Of a stretch of DNA of 64,000 bases, positions 8,167-15,868 are shown piece by piece. Source of the DNA: an uncultured Bacilli bacterium (lineage in GTDB: Bacteria > Bacillota_I > Bacilli_A > RF39 > UBA660). Where the stretch lies: contig CALVQK010000007.1 of assembly GCA_944358305.1 (NCBI GenBank), forward strand, positions 1 through 64,000. Direction: 5' to 3'. Within the stretch, counting starts at the first letter, position 1; each line of letters starts with the position of its first letter. The translations under genes were made by a program, and so were the position numbers. The notes under the pieces are model-generated. The model saw only the letters and a program-made list of their open reading frames with translations, ran no database searches and was not told the DNA's origin.

Positions 8167-9250
8167 AATCTAATAAATTAGGGCTATCTATTTCCTTCGT
8201 ATCTTTAAATTCTACTTTATTAATACTTTCAAACTTTTTACTAATTTTATCAGTGGTAATAGAAACGTTTTCTACATCTTTATTTACAGCTTGAATACTT
8301 CTTGAAAGTTTATCCCAACGTTCTTTATATCTTGCAAACTCTAAACTTAGTTTATTTAATTCTTCATGAATAATAGAGGTATATTTATCTTTTTCCATAT
8401 TTTTAATAATCATTTGAATTACAGTTAAAGTTGACATTAGAGTTGTAGGCGAAGTTATCCACACTCTTTTTTTATAAGCGTACTCTATTAAGTCTGGGTG
8501 ATAGGCATTGATTTCTGCAAATATAGCTTCGGCAGGTAAAAACATAATGGCTTGATTACTAGTAACACCATCAATTATATATTTACTACTAATGGCATCG
8601 ATATGTTTTTTTACATCCATCTTAAAAGCTTTGGTGGCATCTTCTCTTTCTCTTTTAGATAAATCTTTATCAACCATAATTTGATAATGTTCCAAAGGAA
8701 ATTTAGAGTCAATAGCGATAGTACCAAGTGGCTCTGGAGCGAAAAGAATGGAGTCTGCAATTGTACCATTAGGAAGAGTGTATTGTAGTCTATAAATAGA
8801 ATCATTTCCTTCACCAAAAATATTTACTAAGATGTGTTTTAAGTTAACTTCACCATAGATTCCTCTTGTCTTTTTATCTGTTAAAATACTTTGTAATGAG
8901 ATAATATCAGTAGATAGTGTATCTATCTTTTTTTGAGCCTCATCTATTTTACTAAGACGTTCTATAACAGAAGTAAAAGTTTTATTAGTCTTTTCAAAAT
9001 TTTGATTAATTCTCTCATTTACTCCTTCGTTGATAGCAAGTAATCTTCTTTCTAGACTTTCATTTAATTTAGTAAAATCGTCAGTTAAATTTTTTGTTAA
9101 ATTATCTTTAAATTCATTCAATTCTTTAATAGTAGTTATCTCTAGATTATTAAGTCTATCTGTTATTTTTGATTCATTAATATTTTTCATTAAAGAGATA
9201 ACAATTAAAATAATTATTAATACAAGTAGTCCTATAATTAAGTAGTCCAT
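8165..9250 (-). CDS. rmuC: DNA recombination protein RmuC
   Basis: 361 residues. The order is an N-terminal membrane segment (about 2-20), a long coiled coil (about 25-120) and the RmuC nuclease-like domain (about 125-330). The domain includes KTRGIYGEVNLKHIL, PNGTIADSILFAPEPLGTIAIDSKFPLEHY and SNQAIMFLPAEAIFAEI. RmuC limits certain recombination events in E. coli; its biochemical role is still debated. The second in-frame ATG is preferred because GAAAGG lies 9 nt before it. A terminator follows. Confidence 0.93.
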   Translation of the reverse strand: MDYLIIGLLVLIIILIVISLMKNINESKITDRLNNLEITTIKELNEFKDNLTKNLTDDFTKLNESLERRLLAINEGVNERINQNFEKTNKTFTSVIERLSKIDEAQKKIDTLSTDIISLQSILTDKKTRGIYGEVNLKHILVNIFGEGNDSIYRLQYTLPNGTIADSILFAPEPLGTIAIDSKFPLEHYQIMVDKDLSKREREDATKAFKMDVKKHIDAISSKYIIDGVTSNQAIMFLPAEAIFAEINAYHPDLIEYAYKKRVWITSPTTLMSTLTVIQMIIKNMEKDKYTSIIHEELNKLSLEFARYKERWDKLSRSIQAVNKDVENVSITTDKISKKFESINKVEFKDTKEIDSPNLLD

Positions 9251-9305
9251 AAAATTCATCCTTTCTATATATAATATACATCATAGAACAAATTTTCGTC
9301 AAGAA

Positions 9306-9572
9306 TTATTTCTCATAACCATTTTTAATACTGTAAGTATGATAACCTTTATTATTTAGAATTGTAGATAATCTTTTACTATTAACCCCTGTCTCACAGA
9401 TAAAATAGTATGTTTTATCAAATGATAAATATTTTTCGGGCATAGTTCTTAAAACTCTTAAAGGTATATTAATAGCATTTTTTATATGTCCTCTTTCATA
9501 TAAGTAATGCTCTCTTATATCTATTAAATTAATATTTTCTAATAATTTAATCTCTTCATAATTTATTTCCAT
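9306..9572 (-). CDS. Rhodanese-like domain protein
   Basis: 88 residues, the size of a stand-alone rhodanese domain. It shows LLENINLIDIREHYLYERGHIKNAINIP, the family's first block, and the active-site loop YFICETGVNSKR with the persulfide-carrying cysteine. It probably carries or transfers sulfane sulfur in the cytosol; the partner is not evident. The Shine-Dalgarno is weak (GTGGTG), and TATAAT lies only about 20 nt upstream of the start. Confidence 0.85.
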   Translation of the reverse strand: MEINYEEIKLLENINLIDIREHYLYERGHIKNAINIPLRVLRTMPEKYLSFDKTYYFICETGVNSKRLSTILNNKGYHTYSIKNGYEK

Positions 9573-9600
9573 ACATAACACCACTATATTATATGATGAA

Positions 9601-9626
9601 AAAGAAAAAGAGGTAATACCTCTTAT
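9601..9626 (-). terminator. Rho-independent terminator of first Rpn gene
   Basis: AAGAGGTA and TACCTCTT form a perfect stem with almost no loop, followed on the minus strand by a T-rich tract. Confidence 0.75.
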
Positions 9627-9627
9627 A

Positions 9628-10476
9628 TTATAAATTATCTATTTCTTGACTGTTTAAGCCAGTAGCTTTCATTATATTTTCTTTAGATAAACCAATAGAT
9701 AAAAGATTTTTTGCAATAGATAGTTCCCTTTCTTTGGCTCCCTCTTCTTTTCCTTTAATAATACCATTATCATAACCTGCATCGTAACCATCAAGCCTTG
9801 CTGAATTTACTAGTTTCCTTTGCATTTCTTCAGCATCATAATATGTTCTAAATTCATCATCATCACTTAATCTCTCTAACTCTTCCACTATTCTTAAAGC
9901 CTCCTTATTATCTCCTGAGATCTCCTTCATCTCTTCAAAGCTCTTCGCTCTAAATAACGCTAAGTATGTCTCTTTTTCGTTACTTCCATTATAGTGGATT
10001 TTATCTAAACTTGCAAGATATATATCATATATTTTTAGATCATCTATTACATCTTTATACTCTTCATTTATTAAGTCATATCCTACTGTTATGGCATTTC
10101 TATTCTCTTTATAACTTGCATTATTTATATTGATTAGGATCGTATGCATCTTCTTAAAGTCTTCTCCTTTCGCTAAGCCTCCTCCTGCTATACTATATAG
10201 ATACTGCCTATTCTTTAATATGCTTCTTGTATCGACACTACTATTCATCTCGATTATTATAAAGTCTTTATCTTTTTTTAATAGTATATCTAGTCTATAA
10301 TCTCTTCCTTTTGATCCACTATTTATTTCATTATCATATAATTCATATTCTTTTATATCTATATTGGTTGTTAATTTTATTAGTCTTTCAAAAAATGGTC
10401 TATACTCTTCATTCTTAAACATGTATTTAAATGTTGTATCGGAAAGCAGACTAATGAAATTATCTTTTTGTTCCAT
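9628..10476 (-). CDS. Rpn-type PD-(D/E)XK nuclease/transposase-family protein, copy 1
   Basis: 282 residues. Member of the Rpn/PDDEXK_2 group. The catalytic core shows RLDILLKKDKDFIIIEMNSS, with Asp63 and Glu76 as likely metal ligands. The start is the ATG 5 nt after AAGGAGG. Residues 8 to about 247 are nearly identical to the gene at 18621, but the first few residues and the last ~35 differ (here SIAKNLLSIGLSKENIMKATG...). An internal perfect SD (9900-9906) precedes an in-frame GTG (9888) that would give an 86-residue C-terminal protein. Rpn proteins have been linked to recombination and, more recently, to phage defence. Confidence 0.85.
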   Translation of the reverse strand: MEQKDNFISLLSDTTFKYMFKNEEYRPFFERLIKLTTNIDIKEYELYDNEINSGSKGRDYRLDILLKKDKDFIIIEMNSSVDTRSILKNRQYLYSIAGGGLAKGEDFKKMHTILININNASYKENRNAITVGYDLINEEYKDVIDDLKIYDIYLASLDKIHYNGSNEKETYLALFRAKSFEEMKEISGDNKEALRIVEELERLSDDDEFRTYYDAEEMQRKLVNSARLDGYDAGYDNGIIKGKEEGAKERELSIAKNLLSIGLSKENIMKATGLNSQEIDNL

Positions 10477-10500
10477 ATATTCCTCCTTCATTTTTAGATT

Positions 10501-10516
10501 CACTTTTCGAAAAGTG
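10501..10516. promoter_or_regulatory. 16-bp perfect palindrome upstream of Rpn copy 1
   Basis: CACTTTTCGAAAAGTG, about 25 nt before the start codon. It is identical in copy 2. It could be an operator or a short mRNA hairpin. Confidence 0.55.
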
Positions 10517-10575
10517 ATTTAAATCTATCACATGAAGAAATATTAATCAAAAGAGGAATTTTTTAAATTAACTTA

Positions 10576-10615
10576 AAAATGATAGGACAATTTATCAAAT
10601 TCATCCTATCATTTT
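10576..10615. terminator. 12-bp inverted repeat, bidirectional terminator-like
   Basis: AAAATGATAGGA and TCCTATCATTTT are separated by 16 nt. It lies just downstream of the TasA-like gene on the minus strand, with T-rich flanks on both sides. It is present in both Rpn copies, so it travels with the duplicated block. Confidence 0.6.
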
Positions 10616-10672
10616 ACCTTTTTCACACCTTAATTTTAGGTCAATTTTCAAAATTTATACTTTTTTTATTTT

Positions 10673-11218
10673 TTATCTAACTTGATCTCCTGTTATTCTA
10701 AGTTTTCCTTTCCAAACTTGACCACCAAAGTCTCCATCAACTTCGATTGTAGGCCAAACTCTTAAAATATAGTTATTTTCTTCACCACTATTAAGTGTTC
10801 CTTGATCTAATATTCTAGATCCATCTGCTCCTAAACTTTCTAAATATTCAGCAGTTCCTACAGTATCATTCTTATCTAAACTATACTTTAAATACATATC
10901 ATCCAATTTAACATCAGGAGAAGTAATTTCTACATTATCTAGATAAATTACATAATCAACATCAGCAGTGCCTGTATTTTCTAAAGTAAAGCTATAGCCA
11001 TCTAAAGCAAGTCCTTCAGCATTTGTTAGTGGATAAGTATCTTCCAAATTAATTGTAGTTCCTTCTGTCAAAGTCAACTCTAGATTACCTAAAGTAACAA
11101 CATTTTCTCTTTGGCCAGGACCAACGAATCTAAATGCTGCATAAGATAAAGCTATTATGGCTATAATTAGAATTATTAATAAAACTATTATTGCAATTTT
11201 GTTTCTTTTTTCTTTCAT
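10673..11218 (-). CDS. TasA/camelysin-like exported protein
   Basis: 181 residues. The basic N-terminus and a long membrane segment (about 8-31) ending SYAAFRF are followed by a beta-rich domain. That domain contains VVTLGNLELTLTEGTTINLEDTYPLTNAEGLALDGYSFTLENTGTADVDYVIYLD in pieces typical of TasA/CalY relatives. Members form surface or biofilm fibres and associate with spores in Bacillus. The same N-terminal module opens the two large proteins at 39871 and 41716. AGGTGAGAAG precedes the chosen ATG. It lies immediately downstream of gerM. Confidence 0.7.
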   Translation of the reverse strand: MKEKRNKIAIIVLLIILIIAIIALSYAAFRFVGPGQRENVVTLGNLELTLTEGTTINLEDTYPLTNAEGLALDGYSFTLENTGTADVDYVIYLDNVEITSPDVKLDDMYLKYSLDKNDTVGTAEYLESLGADGSRILDQGTLNSGEENNYILRVWPTIEVDGDFGGQVWKGKLRITGDQVR

Positions 11219-11277
11219 CTTCTCACCTACATTACAAATAAAGTATAACATTATTAACTTTATCTTTCAATACATTT

Positions 11278-12228
11278 TTAATTTAAGTTACTTCTTTTAA
11301 CAGTTTCTATATCTTGACCTTCTACCTTAAAATTAATAGTATTTACAGAATAGTTAGCAAAAGCGGAATAGCTTAGCATATATAAAACCTCTTCCTTTAT
11401 TTTATCATTATTATCAAATAAGGCATTATTAAAATTTAATATCAATAAATCATCATCTACTAATTCTTTATCAATTAACCTGGTATTTTCATTTAAAATA
11501 CTTTTCAAATTATCTTCATATATATAGCTAGTGGTTAGTTCTTCGACAATTATATTAATCTTATCTTTATTATCGTTATTATTTAAATATTTAGTAACAG
11601 GAACATAATAAATATCATCATTTATATCTTCACCATAATATATTACAACTTTAGTAATATTATCTAAAGTATTATAAGTATATTCATTGTTTATACCAAT
11701 TTCTCTCGTAATTGGCATAGTTAGTTTTTTATTACTATTTGGATATGTTTCTAAAGGCTTAGATTCTACTGTAATATTTACCTTATTTATATCATCTATC
11801 TCGGTTATAGAAAAAACAATCGCTTCTATTAATTTAGTGGATAAATCTTCATCAACTTTTAATAATTCTTTAGAAAAATCAAGGGTAACTGAATCATTTT
11901 CAATATTAACACTATTTAATTTAGTCTTTTCGGGTATTATACTTTCTAAATTATCAGGAAACTTACTTTCATCACTTACTGTTAAGTTATTAATAATACT
12001 TTTTATATTATCTTCAACCTTTTCATTATCAAGTAGAATTTTAGTTTTAACCAAATAATTATTCTCATCTAATAAATAAATAGAAGAATTGGCAAGATCT
12101 GTTATATATTCAAATTCTAAATTAGTTTCTAATGTTTTTTCTGTTAGAGGTATTAGATAAATAGTCATAATTATAAAAAGGCTCATCGTTGTAATAAATA
12201 TTTTTCTTAAAGCTTTTTTTCTTAGCAT
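11278..12228 (-). CDS. gerM: GerM-like sporulation protein (two GerMN domains)
   Basis: 316 residues. There is an N-terminal membrane anchor (about 9-27), then two repeats of the GerMN domain (about 45-170 and 180-305). Each repeat carries a block of the type VTLDFSKELL.../LILNFNNALF and a helix resembling EAIVFSITEI.../EVLYMLSYSAF. In Bacillus GerM sits in the intermembrane space of the developing spore and helps assemble the SpoIIIA-SpoIIQ channel. gerE and spoIIIAH lie upstream on the same strand; gerE-gerM adjacency also occurs in B. subtilis. AGGTGA precedes the ATG at 12228. Confidence 0.85.
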   Translation of the reverse strand: MLRKKALRKIFITTMSLFIIMTIYLIPLTEKTLETNLEFEYITDLANSSIYLLDENNYLVKTKILLDNEKVEDNIKSIINNLTVSDESKFPDNLESIIPEKTKLNSVNIENDSVTLDFSKELLKVDEDLSTKLIEAIVFSITEIDDINKVNITVESKPLETYPNSNKKLTMPITREIGINNEYTYNTLDNITKVVIYYGEDINDDIYYVPVTKYLNNNDNKDKINIIVEELTTSYIYEDNLKSILNENTRLIDKELVDDDLLILNFNNALFDNNDKIKEEVLYMLSYSAFANYSVNTINFKVEGQDIETVKRSNLN

Positions 12229-12255
12229 AAAATCACCTACTAAAGTATAGAACAA

Positions 12256-12447
12256 ATAGAATAAAACAAGTTTTGTTTGTACCTTGTCGTTGCCTCCAAG
12301 GTTTCCTATTTCATAGATAGAGTAACATCACATCTTTATAGGTTTAAATTCCTTAAAACTCTACCGTACTAATTTACTTTTCTGTTTAATTATATTTCAT
12401 CTAAAACATTATTATGCTAAAATAACTAAATTATAATGTAACTTTAA
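12256..12447. other. Non-coding flank of the TnpB remnant
   Basis: No open frame of note. It contains the CCTTG...CAAGG hairpin near 12282-12301 and AT-rich sequence. It probably represents the former right end or guide-RNA region of the transposon, with the gerM promoter on the minus strand. Confidence 0.35.
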
Positions 12448-12610
12448 TCATTCTAATAATATGTTTAAACTAGCATTTATATCTTTATCATTATATACTC
12501 CATATTCTGGACAATCATATTCTCTTATACTTAAATTCTTTAATTCAATATTTTTATAACCACATTGACTACATATTTGACTACTTGGATAATATGTATT
12601 TATTTTGAGC
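12448..12610 (-). pseudogene. TnpB (IS200/IS605) C-terminal remnant
   Basis: Minus-strand translation gives KINTYYPSSQICSQCGYKN, then DCPEYG and DKDINASLNILLE before a stop. This is the zinc-finger and RuvC-III end of a TnpB transposon protein. The first CxxC is intact; the second pair is degraded (CPEYG in place of CPxC). No upstream part of the gene is present because the gerE terminator abuts it. Downstream, 12280-12320 has a short hairpin (CCTTG/CAAGG) that may be the old right end. Confidence 0.75.
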
Positions 12611-12611
12611 T

Positions 12612-12641
12612 AAAAAAAAGTACTTGTTTAGTACTTTTTAT
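12612..12641 (-). terminator. Rho-independent terminator of gerE
   Basis: AAAAAGTACT, loop AAACA, AGTACTTTTT on the minus strand. It overlaps the gerE stop codon. Confidence 0.8.
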
Positions 12642-12841
12642 AAGGCAATTTCATTCAATTTTAATAGTTCTATAACAGCATTAGCTCTTCCTTTAACACC
12701 GAGCTTTTGCATAACATTTGAAATATGATTTCTAACTGTTTTTTCACTTATTTTTAAAGACTCTGCTATTTCTTTAGTAGTAAGGCCATTTACTAAAAGT
12801 TCAAAGACTTCTTTTTCTCTTGTTGTTAGTATTCCTCTCAT
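12638..12841 (-). CDS. gerE: Spore coat gene regulator GerE
   Basis: 67 residues, a stand-alone LuxR-type helix-turn-helix. LTTREKEVFELLVNGLTTKEI and EKTVRNHISNVMQKLGVKGRANAVIELLK match Bacillus GerE closely. GerE tunes the last mother-cell (sigma-K) wave of coat gene expression during sporulation. AAGGGG precedes the ATG. It lies between spoIIIAH (upstream) and gerM (downstream), with a TnpB scar inserted before gerM. Confidence 0.92.
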   Translation of the reverse strand: MRGILTTREKEVFELLVNGLTTKEIAESLKISEKTVRNHISNVMQKLGVKGRANAVIELLKLNEIAL

Positions 12842-12919
12842 AATTATCCCCTTTCCATAATTCTTGAAGCTTTCAATAGTAGTTTATGAGAAAAGGAATA
12901 TTTGTTGTAGATAAAAGAA

Positions 12920-13450
12920 CTAGTTACCTTCGAATTTAACTGTTATAGTTTTTTTAGTATCATATTCTCCTTGGATAGTTCTCATGATATTATTGGCAAG
13001 AGTAACATCATGTTCTTTTTTAGCAGCTACTACGGTAATAGTGTTATTATCTATTTTAACAAAGCTATCAATTTTATGTTCTTTTTTTATTAACTTCTCT
13101 AATTTTTCTTCTTCTCCTTCTATTACAGATAAATATTTTAATTGCTCGTAAGCATTATTTTTTTCATCAGTAGTAGAGTCTTCATTAGTCATGGTTGTTT
13201 TTAGTTCTTCTTTTTCTTTATCACGTTCTTCATCTAAGCTTACTCTTAAAGCGGTTAGGCTGTCAGCTTCATCTACATCACTAATAGTATCTTGATCTTC
13301 CTCTTTAGTATCATCTTCAGTATTATTTTCTTTTTGCTCGGTAGAATTACTAGCGATAAGTAAGTCATTAGGCATAGTTATATAATATACACTAAGGACT
13401 AGAATAAGACTAAAAAGAGTTAAAAACCATAAATTTTGTTTATTAATCAT
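12920..13450 (-). CDS. spoIIIAH: Stage III sporulation protein AH-like
   Basis: 176 residues. One N-terminal membrane segment (about 8-25, LWFLTLFSLILVLSVYYI), a charged linker (35-60), then the SpoIIIAH domain: LRVSLDEERDKEKEELKTTM...KNNAYEQLKYLSVIEGEEEKLEKLIKK, ending TITVKFEGN. It forms the mother-cell half of the channel that joins SpoIIQ across the spore membranes. Here it stands alone, without spoIIIAA-AG next to it in this window. It is 48 nt downstream of the ynbB-like gene. GGGAGGAAG precedes the ATG. Confidence 0.9.
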   Translation of the reverse strand: MINKQNLWFLTLFSLILVLSVYYITMPNDLLIASNSTEQKENNTEDDTKEEDQDTISDVDEADSLTALRVSLDEERDKEKEELKTTMTNEDSTTDEKNNAYEQLKYLSVIEGEEEKLEKLIKKEHKIDSFVKIDNNTITVVAAKKEHDVTLANNIMRTIQGEYDTKKTITVKFEGN

Positions 13451-13497
13451 TTGCTTCCTCCCTTTTACTATTACACTTTATGAGGAAGACTTTACTT

Positions 13498-14718
13498 TTA
13501 TGACTTTAAATTAGAAACAGCTTTTATAACAGCAAGACGACCATAAGTATAAGTTAGAGAACCTTGCTGATAAGCAATATAGGGGCTTCTTAAGGGACCA
13601 TCACAAGATAACTCTATAGATGATCCTTGGGTAAATGAACCACTAGCCATAATTATTTTATCAGTATATCCTGGCATATCATCAGGAATTGGTAGTGAGT
13701 TAGAATCAATTGGAGAATTCATTTGAATACCTTGTGTATATTTTATTAAGTCTCTTTCATTATTAAAAATAATATTTTGAACTATGTCTGCACGTTCTTC
13801 ATTATATTTTGGTTCAACACTATAACCTAATTCTTCAAGTAAGCCAGCTGTGAATATGGCTGTTTTTAAAGATGAAGAAACTACTGATGGAGCCATAAAT
13901 AGGCCTTGTAATATTTGTTTATTAATACCTAATGATGGTCCTACTTCTTTTCCTTCTCCTGGCAGAGTTAAGCGTTCGGCACAGGCGTTAATAAGATTAC
14001 TCCTACCCACGATGTATGCACCATTAGGAGCAATTCCTCCTCCTAAGTTCTTAATTAAGGAACCAACAGCAATATCTGCTCCTACTTCTACTGGTTCTTT
14101 AGTACTAACAAATTCACAATAACAGTTATCAATCATAATAATTATTTCTTTATTTATAGACTTAATAAATTTAATAACAGATTCTACCTTTTCAATAGTA
14201 AGACTACATCTCGTGGAATATCCTTTAGATCTTTGAATTTCTATTACTTTAATTTTATTATTAGTAATAACATCTTTAATTTTATCATAGTCAAAGTCAT
14301 TATCAATTAAGTCAACTTGCATATAATTGATACCAAAACTTTTTAATGATGAAGGATTATCTATAATACCTATTACTTCATCCATGGTGTCATATGGTTT
14401 ACCTGTTATACTTAAAAGAGTATCTCCCGGACGAAGAAGTGCAAAGAAAGCGACAGTTAAAGCATGAGAACCAGAAATAAACTGATTACGAACTAAAGCA
14501 GACTCAGCTTTAAATATATCAGCATATATTTTTTCTATTTTGTCACGTCCCATATCATTATAACCATAACCAGTGGTAGCAAAAAAATCAGTCTCTGCCA
14601 CTTGTTCTTTTATAAAGGCATTTAAGACTTTTTCGCTGTTCACTCTTTCTAAGTCATCAACCTTACTTAGTTCATCTTTTATTTTTAAATCAACTTTTTC
14701 AATTAATTCTTCAAACAC
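13498..14718 (-). CDS. ynbB: YnbB-like PLP-dependent (methionine gamma-lyase family) protein
   Basis: About 406 residues, fold type I PLP enzyme. FATTGYGYNDMGRDKIEKIYADIFKAE opens the family; RNQFISGSHAL, MIDNCYCEFV and AVGSLIKNLGGGIAPNGAYI (PLP lysine in the last block) follow. In B. subtilis ynbB was found in a genetic screen to be required for 5-aminopentanol modification of EF-P. The GTG at 14718 is chosen because GGTGGTG lies 6 nt upstream; it then overlaps the ymfI-like gene by 8 nt. That physical coupling to ymfI supports the EF-P role over amino-acid catabolism. Confidence 0.87.
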   Translation of the reverse strand: MFEELIEKVDLKIKDELSKVDDLERVNSEKVLNAFIKEQVAETDFFATTGYGYNDMGRDKIEKIYADIFKAESALVRNQFISGSHALTVAFFALLRPGDTLLSITGKPYDTMDEVIGIIDNPSSLKSFGINYMQVDLIDNDFDYDKIKDVITNNKIKVIEIQRSKGYSTRCSLTIEKVESVIKFIKSINKEIIIMIDNCYCEFVSTKEPVEVGADIAVGSLIKNLGGGIAPNGAYIVGRSNLINACAERLTLPGEGKEVGPSLGINKQILQGLFMAPSVVSSSLKTAIFTAGLLEELGYSVEPKYNEERADIVQNIIFNNERDLIKYTQGIQMNSPIDSNSLPIPDDMPGYTDKIIMASGSFTQGSSIELSCDGPLRSPYIAYQQGSLTYTYGRLAVIKAVSNLKS

Positions 14719-15445
14719 GTTTAACACCACCATCTATTCTAATAATAGAATCATTTATATAACTAGCTTTGTCAGTTCCAAGAAAATATGCTAGATTCGC
14801 AATTTCAGAGGGTTCTGCAAAACGATTAAGGAGGACTTTAGCTGTCTCTTCATCTACAAACTCTTTATCCAAATCTTTATTCATGTCTGTATTAACCCAA
14901 CCTGGACATATAGTATTAACCCGAATATAAGGGGCAAAATAATTAGCAAGATTATGATTTAGGGAAATAACACCTGCTTTTGAAGCATCATAATCAATTG
15001 ACTCAGGATAAGTTGTATCAAGTCCATTTGTTGAAGAAATGTTAATGATATTTCCTTTTTTAGCCTCTTTCATTTTAAGGCCTATTTTCTTAGATAAAAG
15101 ATAAGTTCCTACTAAATTAACTTCTAAAGTTTTCATAAAATCTTCTTTAGTTTTTAGTTCAAAATCTTGGTCTAAAGCAACACCTGCATTATTAACCAAA
15201 ATGTCAAGATGACCAAACTCTTTATAGATTTTATCTATCATAGAATCAATATCACTTTCTTTAGATATATCACATTTAATTACTAAAGCTTTCACTTTAT
15301 AAGTAGATTCAACATAATATTTTAATTCTAAAGCTTCTTTTTCACTATTATTATAATTAATAATAACATCATACCCATTTTTAGCATATTCTAAAATAAT
15401 AGCTTTACCTATTCCTCTACTACTTCCTGTTACTAAAACATTCAT
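14711..15445 (-). CDS. ymfI: SDR oxidoreductase, EF-P 5-aminopentanone reductase (YmfI-like)
   Basis: 244 residues. Short-chain dehydrogenase: NADP-binding TGSSRGIGKAI (about 6-16), NNAGVALD, the catalytic Ser (NISSTNG), Tyr and Lys in YDASKAGV. It resembles YmfI, which reduces the 5-aminopentanone group on EF-P to 5-aminopentanol in B. subtilis. FabG is the main alternative. Overlap with the ynbB-like gene, and the ymfF/ymfH pair in the same window, favour YmfI. AGGAG lies 9 nt before the ATG at 15445. Confidence 0.8.
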   Translation of the reverse strand: MNVLVTGSSRGIGKAIILEYAKNGYDVIINYNNSEKEALELKYYVESTYKVKALVIKCDISKESDIDSMIDKIYKEFGHLDILVNNAGVALDQDFELKTKEDFMKTLEVNLVGTYLLSKKIGLKMKEAKKGNIINISSTNGLDTTYPESIDYDASKAGVISLNHNLANYFAPYIRVNTICPGWVNTDMNKDLDKEFVDEETAKVLLNRFAEPSEIANLAYFLGTDKASYINDSIIRIDGGVKRV

Positions 15446-15483
15446 TCTAATCAACTCCTGCTACTATTATAAAGATGTTTAAA

Positions 15484-15513
15484 AGAAAAATAAAGTGTTA
15501 ATTACTCACCACT
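15484..15513 (-). terminator. Terminator after the pilin-like gene
   Basis: On the minus strand TAAAGTG and CACTTTA form a stem followed by a T-rich tract. Confidence 0.6.
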
Positions 15514-15867
15514 TTACTTTTCTATTCTCTCTACTGGCAATACTATACCTAAATCTATTTTTGATTCTCTAGCTGCTTGCCAACAAGAGCCAATATTAAA
15601 ACCGCCATCAGGCACCCAAGTCATTATTAAATTAACTAATGTTGGGAGAAAAAATATTATAATAGCTGCAACTAATTGTGATATTAATTTTCTTATAAAA
15701 TGTTTTTGATCTGGATCAGTTATAACTTTAACAATTGTCCATGCCAAACTAAAAATTAAAATAATAGGTACTGCTATACAGATAATATTGAAAGCAGTTT
15801 GAGTTAATGACAAAATATTGGCTAAAGCAATATCATCACATGCATCTGCTGTTGCTAAAATAAACAT
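15514..15867 (-). CDS. Small two-helix membrane protein, pilin-like
   Basis: 117 residues. The hydrophobic segments are about 23-48 and 63-82, separated by a basic loop (TDPDQKHFIRK). This hairpin layout resembles TrbC/VirB2 pilins and small holin-like proteins but no family is recognised with confidence. There are Cys residues near both ends (DACDD and GSCW). The start is the ATG 8 nt after GGGAGG and 1 nt past the trmR stop, so it is the last gene of the ireB-to-trmR operon. Confidence 0.65.
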   Translation of the reverse strand: MFILATADACDDIALANILSLTQTAFNIICIAVPIILIFSLAWTIVKVITDPDQKHFIRKLISQLVAAIIIFFLPTLVNLIMTWVPDGGFNIGSCWQAARESKIDLGIVLPVERIEK

Positions 15868-15868
15868 A

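Larger units (their letters stand above)
9745..10671. repeat. Long duplicated block, copy 1
   Basis: About 0.93 kb nearly identical to 18741-19668. It covers the core of the Rpn gene plus about 190 nt upstream. The identity breaks at the 3' end of the gene and again within the first codons. It resumes across the RBS and the upstream non-coding segment. Confidence 0.85.

Noticed and set aside
13850-14122. Plus-strand open frame of 90 codons
   Set aside because: Antisense to the conserved core of the ynbB-like gene, with no promoter or Shine-Dalgarno.
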